Positions 12,296 to 24,205 of a stretch of DNA of 64,000 nucleotides are shown piece after piece (within the stretch, counting starts at the first letter, position 1; every line of letters begins with the position of its first letter). The position numbers were made by a program, and so were the translations under genes. This DNA comes from Apostichopus californicus (taxonomy: Eukaryota; Echinodermata; Holothuroidea; Aspidochirotida; Stichopodidae). Under the pieces are notes generated by a model. It was given only the letters and a program-made list of their open reading frames with translations. It was not told the origin of the DNA and searched no databases. The stretch is from assembly GCA_020650975.1 (NCBI GenBank), contig JAIPMN010000665.1, positions 1-64,000 on the forward strand, in the 5' to 3' direction.

Positions 12296-15200
12296 GTATT
12301 GGTTTGTTGGACTTTGACACCAACACCAATGTAATCACAATAGTTGTTCCCAAAGTAACTCTTAAGTTAAAATGTTCTCAAATACTGTAAAACATGGCAA
12401 GGAATTATGAAGCCTGTTAGCTAGTCAGACTAGACCTGAAAATTAGAAGTAAATCCATATGAATGCAACAACGCAGAAAAATGTGAAGTTTTGATGGTTG
12501 CTGAATTCACATGATCTGCAAGGTTCTCATACCGATGTGAACCTGTTTCACAAAATTTCATACTTTCTCTTAACTGCAAGTGAATTTTGACATAATTCAC
12601 AAAAATATAGATCTGTACTAAAAATTTTGGAATATTTGTATTTTGCTCATTAAAGTAGTGTCGTTATCTGAACTTTCATTAATTGCTAAGTTCTGTATGG
12701 CATATATCATTACGTTTGTCTTCTTCTGTTACCAAAATAATCGAAATTCCATTTCCTTCATATCCTCTGTTTAGGCCTCATGATATCTAAAAGATGTTTG
12801 AAAATGTATGTCATTTTAATTAATACTGAACATTAAGTAGTGTCCAATATGACATATCTCATGTCATACGGGACGTGTCCTATGGGACATATGTACTGTA
12901 CCTATATGTACCAGAACTCCAGTTGAGTCTTGAACTAAATACTTGTTTAGTTTACAAACCAGGACTGTAAACTGTACTACGTACAGTAGGTAATACAAGG
13001 TTTAATCCTTAGGTTGAATGAACTCCAAAACGCATACATGATGTTGCATGTACAGTCATTAATCAATTTGCTGATGGACAAATCTGTAGAAGTTGAATGG
13101 TCTGGGACTCTGGGTGTGATTCAGTCCTTTGCCAAAATATCCTTGTATAATAGTGCGTACTTAAATCACTATTTTTAGACTGTAAAATTCACCTTGAATT
13201 GAAATAAAATATTGTATCAATGTACTGTATTTTTTTAAGAGCAATATTTAGGCAGTAGGGCATACAACATGTATACTTAACTGTACTCATACCCCACCAA
13301 CAACAAATTTATTGGACTCTGATTTGCATTTGTTAGTGAAACCAAATATTGTGGCTTAAGTGTACGTGTATGCAAAAATGGGGGGAAAAGAAGTGGAGAC
13401 TGTACAGTTCTATTTTTAAGAGTATGGGCAAGTTGTCGCATGCAACATGCTTTTTTAATGTCCTGTACAAAATGCTGATTTATGGACTCCACTCTTCTAA
13501 TGAGACATTTAGTAGGTTTAACTGGCATTTGATTGTAACATCAAAATGTTGTAAAAAAAATGAGGATATATCTGCAGCCACTGCATATACTGTAACTTCA
13601 CTTGAATTTACAAAATACTCAACAGTCATGTCCCGTATGACATGTCACTCTTTCTTTAATATTTCCCACTAAGAATGTTGAAACGTTAATTGTTATTATA
13701 GTCAGTATACCTAGCATACAACCTCCCTCCTCACTATCTAAAATATGGAAGAACAAAAGCAAATAAGAACGTGAATTAAATGATCTCTCTGAATTGTCTC
13801 GTACAACACATACGGAATTGCCCCATAGTCCCCATACATACGAACCTACTTCTCACATTGCATTGATTGGGATCAAAAAAGCCTTGTTACAATACAAGGC
13901 TTAGACAGTAACTACTTTGTAGTGAAATGCTTTCACAGAAATTGCTATATATCCTGGAAACTTGACTTAGGCCCTTAGAGCCATTGAATTCAATGTCTGG
14001 GCAGAGTTAGCAACACAATTATTTTCATGGATGTTAGTGGAATAGATCTGTAAAGGAGTAAGGCTAAGCATATTCATTTTTACTGTTCAAAATTGGTAAT
14101 GATTGCAATTTTAGTAATATATTTCTGCAATCAAATGTAACTTATCAATAGAGGCAGAGGATGTTATTACTGTAATTTTAGTTCTCCAGCTCACATTTTC
14201 TTCTGGTTGCATGTAACTGGTTGGATTGAAGTTAATTGTAACTATTGCTTTGCTAAGATCTAGAAGAAAGTTATGGCAGGAGAGGATAAACAGTAAGTTG
14301 GCTATGCACACATCTCTTTTCAATTATGCTGTGTGCCCAGCACAACTTGCAGTTTGGTCTACATTTATAGGAAGTCATTAATAGCGACGAGCTATTTGCC
14401 TTTGTGAGATCATTGAGCTAGGTAAGAACTTTCTTCAGGAGTTTACTTAGCAAATATTTCACACAGATTGCCATGGCAGTATTCTACAGTACAGTACTGT
14501 CATAGCATGAGATATTAATTACTATGATATAAAAGTTTTTCTTATAATAATATACACTCACATAAAGGATACAATATGATATTATGGTAATAAAAGGAAG
14601 AATGGTACCAGTTTTGTACTTTTGTACTACAAGTTGGTGTGCTATTTTAGAAAGGCCCCAAAGATGTGGGTGGTTTGGGGGATGGGTGCCTTATATTGAC
14701 CTGGGGCCCAGAGTGCGGCGCCTTATTATGCCTTCTCGAAGGAAACAAGATTCTGTCTAGAGTCAAAAACTGATATGCGCACTTGTTTGTTCATGTCTAT
14801 CAGTCTATGTGACACAGTTATTTGCAAACATGGCCAGACAATATCATACTGGAAGGCAATAAATATCTGAATTATCTTATATTTTGATATCAAATTAGAT
14901 GATACTGATGTTTACTCCAGGACTATATATGACAGTAACATTAAACTTCAGTTCTATTTGACTTGTAGACCTGTATTGTTATGAATGTTTTAAGAACCAA
15001 TCTTATTCATTTTACCACCTTCTATGCTCAGAGCTGTGCTTAAGTATTCTGTGGTATTTTTTTTATTTAAGCATTAATATTAAGTGTTAATTAATTGTTA
15101 TTCATCTTCTTTTTTTGGGGGGGGGGGCGGAGGGGATGAAATTATGTAGAGTGTTTATTGTTTAAGCATTTTGCTAATATGTGTGGCTAATTTTTGTGGC
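12296..15200. other. Non-coding stretch
   Basis: No gene seen. It contains an inverted pair of near-palindromes (12860-12877 and 13627-13644), a poly-G run at 15117-15128, and many GTACAGTA/TACTGTAC words. A 107-residue frame at 13349-13672 has no recognisable domain. Confidence 0.45.
12860..13644. repeat. Inverted pair of 18-bp near-palindromes
   Basis: CATGTCATACGGGACGTG at 12860-12877 is the reverse complement of CATGTCCCGTATGACATG at 13627-13644 with one mismatch. Each arm is itself close to a palindrome (CATGTC, 6-bp core, GACATG). No flanking target duplication was found, so it is not clearly a transposon. Confidence 0.5.
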
Positions 15201-15207
15201 TTTTTTG

Positions 15208-15345
15208 TTGAGAAACAAACCCCAAGTACACACTCACAACTTTGTCTTTGGAAAACATAACAAAAAATATTTTTGAATGAACATTTTCTTTTCAAAAAAC
15301 CACAACTTCTTCCAAAAACATTTGTTTGTGTCGAAGTGCGCTAAA
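15208..15345 (+). repeat. Dispersed repeat, partner of 61510-61640
   Basis: 'AAACAAACCCCAAGTACA', 'TTTTTGAATGAACATTTTCT' and 'CACAACTTCTTCC' reappear in the same order near 61515-61625, with CACAACTTCTTCTG there. The two are roughly three-quarters identical by eye. The element type is unknown and no ends are clear. Confidence 0.55.
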
Positions 15346-15847
15346 CATATATTCGCCTGCAGATGGCAGTACCCCGAGAGTGAAAAAGTCTTTGCGGGTG
15401 CTACTTACAAAAGTTAATCCAAAGCCTGCAACTTTTTTGTCGGTTTGATGACTGGGAAACGTGAAGAAACTCAGAAGTGTTTTTGCAACCTCCTACACAA
15501 TTTGTTGGCATTCTGATATTAACAGTATGGCAGAGTGTCGAATCGGCGTAATGTTAGTGCTGAAGTGAATAGCTTGATGGAAAGTTTTCCTCAACCTGCA
15601 GTCACGTGAGCGCTTAAGATTTTTTGGCGAAAAGAGCAAATTCCTTGACCAAAAGTGCTAGTTTGATCAAGTTTGACAAGAAGTGCAAGTTTGATCAAGA
15701 GTCCCAAATAAAACAATGTGCCATACATCAATGGAAAGGTACAAGTGTAAATATTCAATGTTACATAAATTTGAACAGATAATAGGATGTCCAAAACCAC
15801 CAGCTATCCCTTTTAAAGCAAATCTAAAAGAACTCCTGATTTTACAA

Positions 15848-18545
15848 CATTTACTTCGCTCCTCTGAGTCCTCGCTTATAGTGTTTACACGGGTTCAAAA
15901 ATCGGGAAGCGGGTACCCGAGAGCCGTTACCCGTTGGGTATCCGGGTACCCGGAAAAAATTGTTTACCCTCGTGTATCATGATTTGCAAGAAATTACATG
16001 TACATAGTGGATGCTATAATAAATGAATTATATTCTCTACTGACAATGTTTTCATGTTCAAATATGTACATGTAAGATAAGGTATAAAACCTTCCTCAAT
16101 AACTTCTATTTGCTTTTGTTTCTTTCATTAACTTGTTAATAACTTCATATAATTAACATCACTACTAACATCGCACTGCCGCCGATGCTTATGCTTGCTC
16201 TCCACCTCTATTGGATCTGACCATATTAATATCCAATTTAGCTCTTAAACAGTTGTTACTACTGTACTTCTATTAAATATGCAGGCCCAGGGTTCGCATT
16301 AGCCGCGAGATTGCGCCATTCCCGCAATTTGATCGCATTTGGAATAACGATTAGTAAAAAGCCACTTGCGATTATTATTTTTTAGTTATCCCTTCTGTAA
16401 TCCATTAACATCTCGTAAAATTCCTTGTCAGCCTTCCCTTCTATGAAATAAAGAATGAATCAATAATAATTGTGAGAATTCTTTCAATTTCTTCCACATG
16501 GTAGCCTAACACCACACTAAGTCAATGAGAAATCTAGCTAAGCCTAACCATCTGTTTATTTGCTGAAATTGTGATTCCTTGTCAGCCTTCCCTTCTATGA
16601 AATAACGAATGAATCAATAATAATTGTGAGAATTCTTTCAACTTTTTCCACATGGTTGCCTAACACCACACTAAGTCAATGGGGTAATCTAGCCTAGCTA
16701 TCTGTTTATTAGCTGAAATTGTGACGCAGTTATAAGATATCCATGGAATACTTTCGTTATTGCTGTTATCTTCGACCACATGGTAGTCTAACATCACACT
16801 AAGTCAATGGGAAATCTGCCTAACCATCTGTTTGCCAAAAAAAATCACTTTGCGTAGGATTCGGGTAATAAATTAGGAACCGAGTAGTATCGCGTCGGGC
16901 TGGTACCTTCGTTATTGCTTTTATCTTCGACCACATGGTAGTCTAACACCACACAAAGTCAATGGGAAATCTGCCTAACCGTCGGTTTGCCAAAAAAAAA
17001 AAATCACACTTTGCTTCTAGGATTCGGGTAATAAATTAGGAACCGGGTAGTATTGCGTCGGGCTGGTACCCGGATAACCTGTGCAAACACTACTCGCTTA
17101 CCTGACTCCTCACAACCTTAGCACCTTGTTCTACCGTGCCTATAATGTCCTGGTAATAATTTAACACTGTGCGCCCTCTATGACCAGACCCCCCCCCCCG
17201 TTCACTGCCCTTCCTTCTCATTCTACCATTCAAAGTGTCTCACAGGGATTTTCATGTGGAAAAGTTTTCCCTTGAATTTCGTCTTTGGTTTTTTGCGATC
17301 GTTGGAAGTTTTCTTTCCTTGGATTCCTAGGATTGTTTGCAGTCTTTCTACAGCCTGATAAGTATCCTTTTTATTGATAGTGGGGGTTTTTGGGGACTGT
17401 TTTTCCTAGAGCAATTCCGCCCTTAGTTTTTTTTTGCGGGGGTAGCAGTTTCGCGAACTGCCTAGTTTTTCCCGCCACTTTTCCTTCCCCAGGCTACAGG
17501 CGTTTCGTTGTATTTTCATGTTTCATTTGCATGTTTATTTGAATTTTCCTCAGCGATTCCTATATCCAATATCGATCTCTCGTGTTCTTTTTTAACTTGT
17601 GGGTTGGTTTTTTTTAGGCCACTTTCGTAGTGTATATTTAGCCGCGAGCCCCTAGTGGGTGCATTGCTAAGTAACGTTACGTATCTCAACGCACTGTTAG
17701 CTTACTTCCCGTAACCAACTGAAATGCATTAAGTGTTCGATGTTGCGACCAGTGAGGGCCTGGGATGACCATGAGCTGTGTCCGAAGTGTAGATCTTGCA
17801 CCAGACGGGACCCTTGCCTGGTCTGTATCACGTTTTTCCCAGGAAATAGACAGCTGGTTGACGGGCCTACGAAGTAAACTCCAAGACAAGTTGGATTTAA
17901 TTCCTAACCCCATCGGTATCCCAGGACAAGGGACTATAGGAGAGACGGGAGATGGAGAGGAAGAGGAGGGAGAAGTGGTGACAGAGGTAGAGGAAGGTGG
18001 CCGAGAGAGGGCCAAAGGAGAGTCCAGGAGAGAGGTGGAGAGACAGAAAGAGTACACCCTTCGGCCTGGGCAACGTCAGGTATGATTACGGCCAAAGGGA
18101 AGGGCAGGAGCAAGGGCAAGGCTCCCTCCAAGAAGAGACCGCCTAAGAAGAAGCTCGGCGTGACTGGACTTGAGAGAGGGTCTCAGTCCGGATCACAGCA
18201 AGAGAGAACCACGGAGGAACGTGGGCAGCAGGCCCCGGAGAGCTCGGTTCCGAAAGAGACCACAACCGAGGGGTCGTTAAGACGAAGACCACCATGCCTG
18301 TCAATGCGACCTGTCATGACAGGTTTGAGGCCATCGACGACAAACGAAGGTGGACTGCCTTCCCAGCCAAAGCGGACAAGGCAGTCAGGGTCCCAGACGA
18401 TGCCTGGAGGGCTTTGTTTAAGTGCCATTCCCCAGGAGGCCAAAAAAAAAGCTTAAGGCAGAACAAGGCACCTCATCCTGTCATGTGTTCAGGGCTCCGG
18501 CCCAAAGGAAGTTGGAGGAACTTCTTGTGGATGTAGACATGGGTT
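15848..18545 (+). mobile_element. DIRS-like retrotransposon fossil A (5' part)
   Basis: A tyrosine-recombinase (DIRS-type) retrotransposon remnant. Parts: the left terminal repeat, beginning TTTACTTCGCTCCTC and continuing after an inserted hAT (15879-17092) into CTCCTCACAACCTTAGCACC; a leader to about 17690; and a first open-reading-frame region (about 17700-18540) coding a cysteine-rich, zinc-binding-like segment followed by a charged, low-complexity part. Reverse transcriptase and recombinase are absent, so it is 3'-truncated. It is broken, with several breaks. Terminal similarity to copy B and the decayed insert suggest it is old. Confidence 0.7.
15879..17092. mobile_element. hAT element with perfect 8-bp target duplication
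   Basis: Ends are TAGTGTTTACACGGGTT at 15879 and, inward from 17092, TAGTGTTTGCACAGGTT, both followed by GGGTACCCG-type subterminal motifs. The flanking CTCGCTTA at 15871-15878 and 17093-17100 is a perfect 8-bp duplication. The uninterrupted site exists at about 20279-20310 (CTTCGCTCCTCGCTTACCTG), which confirms insertion into the DIRS left terminal repeat. The interior is an array of four partly diverged units of about 155 bp (starting near 16421, 16575, 16751 and 16906) sharing 'CACATGGTAGTCTAACACC' and 'ACACTAAGTCAATGGGAAA'. The last two units each contain a copy of the right subterminal region. No transposase; non-autonomous. Confidence 0.88.
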
Positions 18546-20269
18546 ATAATAAGCATATTGCATGACATTGTGCAATTGACTAGAGAAGTCTAATCAAATG
18601 GATAAGACGTCTCCTCTCTTAAACCCCCCAAGTCCAGGGCACACAGTCTTTGAATGTGGGTGGAGTTTGATCATTGGAAAGGTAACTCTTTTACAATTCC
18701 GATTCAAGCTAAGAAATAAACAAAGCCTTAGTAGAGAAAACTGAAATTTGGGTGTCTGTATGATGAAGCTATAGGAAGCTGATGTTTTTCAGGCTACGCT
18801 CATCTTTGAAAGGGAAGGAGTGAAAGGAATTGATATGAAAAGGAAACCATGGTTTATGGTTTGTGTTCAAGATGCACAATCATTGACTGTAGTATCTATA
18901 GGTGATCATAATAGTGATGTTGACAACAAGATGTTCACTTTAACCGTAAAACATATCTCCTCAAACAGTACTTAGAAACCTGACTGTTCATGGCTTCTGT
19001 ACAGTACTGTGATTGCAGTTTACTACCGAGAAATACTGTACTGTAGGCTACACTTTACCAAGCTATGCATGGGGATCATCTAATGAACTGAATATATCCA
19101 AGCTGCCTGTTGCTTGGAGCTAACCTTCTCCTTCTACAGCAAAGTGTAATGCAAACTTGAAACAGGATGTCCTCATTGCATTCACTACAGGCCACCCATT
19201 TTCATAATTAAGACTACCTTATCTTAGATCTCATGGAAAGCATACTATAAATGTGTTTCCAATTTCAGTTGCAGGAATTGTTTTTTTCTCCAGTGTTAAA
19301 CCCATTGTACAATCGTGAACCTGTGGCTACTGGCTACTGCTATACTTTGTGAAACCTGCAGGTGGTACAACTGAAGAATTTTTTGCAAGGTTAAATTAAA
19401 GGTAGCATTGAGTACTGGATATTCATCTGCATGCAGAAATGGGAAACATATTGCTGGGAATTAAGGGGAAAAAGTCACATTGTAGGTATAGTTAGCTACA
19501 TGGTTGAGTAGGAACTCACATAATTTCTTTTGAAAATGTCCTCACTGGCCAGTTTACATGTTTAAATGTTGTTCCAATGAACCACTTCATACAATATCTT
19601 AATAGCTGACCAATAATTACATTTTCTCCTTGACTTCACTTCATTCTTTAAATTAATAATGTTGGCATCTGAAGGATGACACTCATTCTCAAGTATAAAA
19701 GATTTCCTTTTTGCAAAAGATTAAAGGTTTTTTTTTAAGGCTTAATTAAAATTACTGCTTAAGTGAATTTAAGGTTAACTTATTATCTGGCTCGTGCTGC
19801 CTGGGGTATCATGTTGCTCAATACTATAGAGGTTTATCTGCAGATCTTAACAGGCCAGTCATTGATATTGTTTATCAATAGTGCTACGTGCAGGAACAGG
19901 AAGTACCCTGTTATTAGCCACTTACCTGTAAGCAGACATAAAACTGGCAGTGAATAATGAATTCGAAAAGACAACTTACAAAATGCCCCTTCCATTAGAT
20001 GTTCACTTCATTCTTCATTCAGAACATTTTCTCAATTATTTATCTTGTCTTTTAGCTGCAGATTGGTGTGCAAAAAATATCACTGTTACTCCATTACACT
20101 GCCTACATCAAAGCGATCTGTTACGCAATGAAAATCTAAGGCATCTACAGTATCTTCCACCCCAACTTGGTGTTGAGTAAAAAATTTTGCCAAAAATCAT
20201 GACAGTAATAACAGCAAACTTGTCTCAAATCTCAAAACTCTTTAAATTGTGTATTGTGGATTTCAATTT
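18546..20269. other. Non-coding stretch between DIRS fragments
   Basis: AT-rich sequence without recognisable domains. CTGTACAGTACTGT-type palindromes occur near 18997-19045. Short frames at 19763-20180 show no family resemblance. Confidence 0.45.
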
Positions 20270-20515
20270 CTGCATATTTACTTCGCTCCTCGCTTACCTG
20301 TCTCCTCACAACCTTAGCACCCGTTCTACCGTGCCTATAATGTCCATGTCCATGCACCCTCCATTACCGGCTCCCCAGTCATTGTCCCTCCTCATTCTAC
20401 CATCTTAAGTGCCTACACGCATTTTTTCTATCAGAATTTTTCCTTCCGATTTAGTCCTTATGGTAGCAGAAGTTTCGAGAGTTTTTCAAACCAGTAAGTT
20501 TTGGATTATCAACTC
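20270..20515 (+). mobile_element. DIRS-like fossil B (left-end fragment)
   Basis: A short piece of the same DIRS family: the left terminal repeat (TTTACTTCGCTCCTCGCTTA, then CCTGTCTCCTCACAACC) plus leader, ending with CCAGTAAGTTTTGG, a phrase also found at 29632 near the right end of copy C. It has no coding part. It preserves the empty target site for the hAT that split copy A. Confidence 0.65.
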
Positions 20516-21670
20516 TAAAAGGGGTCTTGTGTCATTAACTTATATCAATTTAATATTGTGAAAATCAGAGTTAAGTGGTTACAACTTTGTTTATTATGGT
20601 AATTTAATGCTCTTGTATTTTATCTTCAGAAAGGGATGTCCACATTTTTATTGTTAGTGGTCTACTTCGGCCGCTAGTACTATACTACTGTGTAGGGATT
20701 AGCTGCAAATAATCAAGCCGTTATGATATTGACGCTCAATAAACTTTTTTAATTGGTTGAGAAATTAATATTTGAACACAACATATTTATGAATGCCTTT
20801 AAAACACATTATGTAGTTCATAAGCTCGAACCATTCCCTGTGATAAATTGTAATATTAGATTTTAAATGATGTTTTCGCTGTATATTTATAATTGCTCCA
20901 TGAAGTTCATGAGCAACCGCCACACATGAAAAATTCCTGTACTTAATTAACTTGCAGATAGCGAACCATTTTACACAGTTCATTTCCATTGAGATTGACA
21001 AAATTCAGTTTACAACTGAAACTTGCTTCAAAGTTGTTACGATACTGCTTTCATCATTTGAAATGTTTGTAAGGATAGCCTTGCTAATATTGCGGTTTGA
21101 CTAGTCTTGTTAAGACCGTAGTATGTACAGCCTAGTGTACCTTTCTATCTCACAAACTCTTTTCCCATATCTATTTGCTGTACTGCCCAGAGAACGGCTG
21201 CGGCAATGCTTTAGGTTGTTACTAGGGTCTTGCACATTTCTCCCAAGCTATCATATGTTTTCGTTTGATTCTGGCAGATTTGTTTCAGAAAAGCGAAGAA
21301 GCCGATCATGTTTGTCAATTGGGCCCACTTCCCCCAAAATGTTTATTCAAGCCCTGCCTACCGCAGTGAACAATCACTTGGCCTTAGATTGGTTTGTACA
21401 CTGTAAGACGGCCGCTATTTGCTGTGGAAGAAACATGATCTCACATGACTTGAATTTCGTAACAATAATATGAATAAAGATTTTGTGGTTTGCATAAGTT
21501 CACGCCCCTCTTTTGAGATATGTCCAAGACGTTTGTATCGGACAGATCCTCGGGCATGTAAAATACAGTGGGCGAGCACATTCGTGGTAGGCAGAAACAG
21601 ACTCTGAGGCATGTACAATTTGCAAGCAAGTAAAAGAGTATCACAAACAACTTGGCCATGACTAGGGTTT
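20516..21670. other. Non-coding stretch
   Basis: No recognisable gene, RNA or element terminus. The 116-residue plus-strand frame at 21123-21473 and its minus-strand shadows show no motif I can name. Confidence 0.4.
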
Positions 21671-21671
21671 G

Positions 21672-21782
21672 ACTAGCCCAAGAGCCACTCGCCAAAATTT
21701 CGAGCTTAGTGCATTTTCTTTTCGCCAAAGTTAAAATTCTACTTACCAATGGCGAGTTGGCTGTCATATTTGTCGAGGCCTG
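21672..21782 (-). mobile_element. Partial copy of the CAGGCCTCGACAAAT hAT MITE
   Basis: Read on the minus strand from 21782, the sequence is CAGGCCTCGACAAATATGAC, GCCAACTCGCCA, then GCTCGAAATTTTGGCGAGTG. It follows the first quarter of the complete element at 55827-56216 and then breaks off. Only one terminus is present. Confidence 0.7.
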
Positions 21783-22470
21783 CTAAATAGACTTTGTCAA
21801 CATGATAAGTGATTCCTGATACCTTCCTTTATGTTGCCTCTATATAGATAATCCCTCTACATTTTGGTGTGCACAAGTTCATGAATATTAACATGTTTGG
21901 GCATATGGACAACTAAACGTTTTCGTTTCTGGTCACTACAGTAGGGGTAGTGATATATATAATAACGTTTACACCGGGTACCAAAACAGGGTAATAAACT
22001 GTCATACCCATGGGTACCCAGTACCTGACAATTCCCGTCACAGTACGTGAAAAGCTGAAATTTTTCACTTAACTACCAGAAGAGCTCCAGCTTTGCAATG
22101 CGCTATTTTAAGGATTATGATAGTCTGCATTCGTTTTAAATTCTTTCTTGTTTCATCAATGTATTTTTTAAACAAACTCAAAGTCAAAGCATTGTGTTTT
22201 GTTTACTGTAGTTTATACTGGTTGAATTCTAGTAGTGCGTAAGGTGCCATTAGCAATGGCATGATCACTTTTAGTTCAACCAAGATGTTAAGTATAATTA
22301 CAAAATTTGATACACTCAATCGTGTTATTCAGTGGCAAATAAAGATGACTTTATATCTGTTAGAGTTACCATTCACTAAAAAAAGTGAAAGTCAAAAGTT
22401 TTCTTTCATACCTAATCTTTGCAAGTTTAAGTTGAGTTTCAATACACTCCCGACCCGAGAACGAGAGCTA

Positions 22471-22630
22471 TGACTCAGTCAATGCATTACGTACCCATGC
22501 ATGTGGCTATGCAAGGCCTGCGAAACTTGTACATTGCATAGATTGTAACCAGGGAGCCCAGTATAACAAACAACGAGTGCTGCACAACACACGCCTGTTG
22601 TTTGGGCGCATGCACTATGAAGTATATAAG
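22471..22630 (+). promoter_or_regulatory. Possible relic promoter inside hAT element
   Basis: An AP-1-like TGACTCA at 22471-22477 lies about 150 bp before TATATAAG at 22623-22630, in sequence richer in CpG and non-repetitive words than its surroundings. It could be the ancestral transposase promoter of the host hAT, or chance. Nothing recognisable is encoded downstream. Confidence 0.25.
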
Positions 22631-23354
22631 AAGAAACAGCTGATCTCTACATCACATGTTTCAATGTTTGATTGAAACTCATAAACTTAAAAGGAGGTGC
22701 TCACTACGTAATGAATGAGCTAGGAAACACTAAAGTTTGTAGAATAGCTGCAGCAAACTTTTGTATATGCGCGGTTTTAAATAAAGTTAATAAACGATTT
22801 ATGGACAACCATCCCCGAATTATGAAAGTTTTCGTTTTTTATAATAAACAAAATACAGATTACTACGAAATTTGAATAAAAGTCTTTAGAAAGTGAGTCA
22901 TTCACAAACAAGTAACAACTATTTGTACAAATCTTTTATTCAATGGAGAATGGCATGGAGATAAACTGACACAAGGGAGGACTCAATAAAGTTTTTAAAG
23001 TGCATGTCTGGAAAACCTCTCATTCAATATTCCTCCTACCAACAAATATCTACGTAAGTGCAGCAGTCTGATATTCTGCTTTACATAGTGCACTCAGTTT
23101 AAATACAGTAACACACAACACGTGCTAATTATTTATGCAGGGTAGTCGATATTATAGTTGATATATAGTTCAAGAAAGCAACCAATCGCTGCTCAGAATT
23201 ATAACAGAAGCAATGCCCAATGTTATTCTCAACATGTAAGTCGTTGCGGCCACTAGACCTACAGTAGCAGCTCCTGCTGTTGTAGCATTGAACATGTGCT
23301 ACATCGCAATAAATAGTATAATATATAATACTATAGTACAGTATACATGCAGCC

Positions 23355-23647
23355 CAGTGGCGTAGGAAGGTACTTTTGAGTGGGGGGGCTGAAGACTGAT
23401 GGCCGGCCTGAGGGAGGGGTCTAAGGGAAATTTTTTGTATTTCCAGGTGGCCTCATAAATAATTTTGCATTTTCACCTGGACTTAGATGCAATTTGGTGC
23501 TCCAAATGAGATTTTTTTTCATTTGGAAATGAAAAAGGGGTTTTCTGACTTGCGAAGCGGGGGGCGGAATGATACTTTTGCCCCCCCATATTTTTCACTG
23601 GGGGCTGGCACCCCCCCAGCCCCCCCCCCCCGGTTCCTACGCCCTTG
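23355..23647. mobile_element. hAT-type MITE with G/C-run ends, nested
   Basis: Ends are CAGTGGCGTAGGAAG at 23355 and, inward from 23647, CAAGGGCGTAGGAACC, with long G runs and C runs just inside. The 8-mer ATGCAGCC flanks it on both sides (23347-23354 and 23648-23655), a perfect target duplication. At 293 bp it is non-coding. It sits inside the hAT at 21963-23984, so it is younger than that insertion. Confidence 0.88.
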
Positions 23648-24205
23648 ATGCAGCCCTGTGGCAGCAAACTTTTCAAAGTGCAAAAACAGCATTGGCTCAG
23701 CAGTTGTTCAGTCAATTCACTTAGATGTCAATGCAGGGATTGAAAGACAAAAATATCCTTTAGTTAGATAAAAGTAATGCTTTTATTTTAGTTTGAAATT
23801 ACAGAGGAATGTGTGGTACATTTTGTAATAAAATTTCATTAAATTAAAAGCACTTTCCCAAACATTTTTTTTTTACATCAAACTTGTTGTTTACATTTAT
23901 GTTGGAACCGGGTAGTAATTTTAGGACCGGGTAGTGATCAGTCGGGCAGGTACCCTGGTACTCAAGTTACTCATGCAAACACTAATATATATGTTATACA
24001 CATGAAATTTAGGAATTATAATGATTAACCATGTTGCAATCAAATAGTTTGGTCCATTGGTAATAGATATGTTTAATCTTATTTGTTTATCTTTTAATGC
24101 AGTTTCACTCAAGAATTAAATATAATCATTCATGTGTTTTGTGAGCTGGTTTCAAAATTGAACAGTTGTCTGTACACATCTACAGAAATTTTAGTTACAC
24201 TCAAT

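Larger units (their letters stand above)
21963..23984. mobile_element. hAT element, 2.0 kb, related to 15879-17092
   Basis: Left end TAACGTTTACACCGGGTACC at 21963; right end, read inward from 23984, TAGTGTTTGCATGAGTAACT. Subterminal GGTACC and ACCGGGTAGT blocks are shared with the element at 15879. The flanks ATATATAA (21955-21962) and ATATATAT (23985-23992) match at 7 of 8. The right subterminal part (GGAACCGGGTAGTAATTTTA near 23905) mirrors the AGGAACCGGGTAGTATTG block of the other element. It carries a nested MITE (23355-23647). No transposase frame is recognisable. A TGACTCA site (22471) and TATATAAG (22623) lie in a CpG-richer patch that could be a relic promoter. Confidence 0.72.

Noticed and set aside
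13349-13672. 107-residue plus-strand frame
   Set aside because: No recognisable domain, no splice or promoter context, and a composition like the surrounding AT-rich DNA.
16288-16345. A nested hAT start (CAGGGTTCGCATTAGC) inside 15879-17092
   Set aside because: Looks like a terminus, but no matching opposite end or duplication is visible.
17765-18456. Long charged frames that look like a nuclear protein
   Set aside because: They match the first-coding-region position and character of a DIRS element bounded by its terminal repeat.
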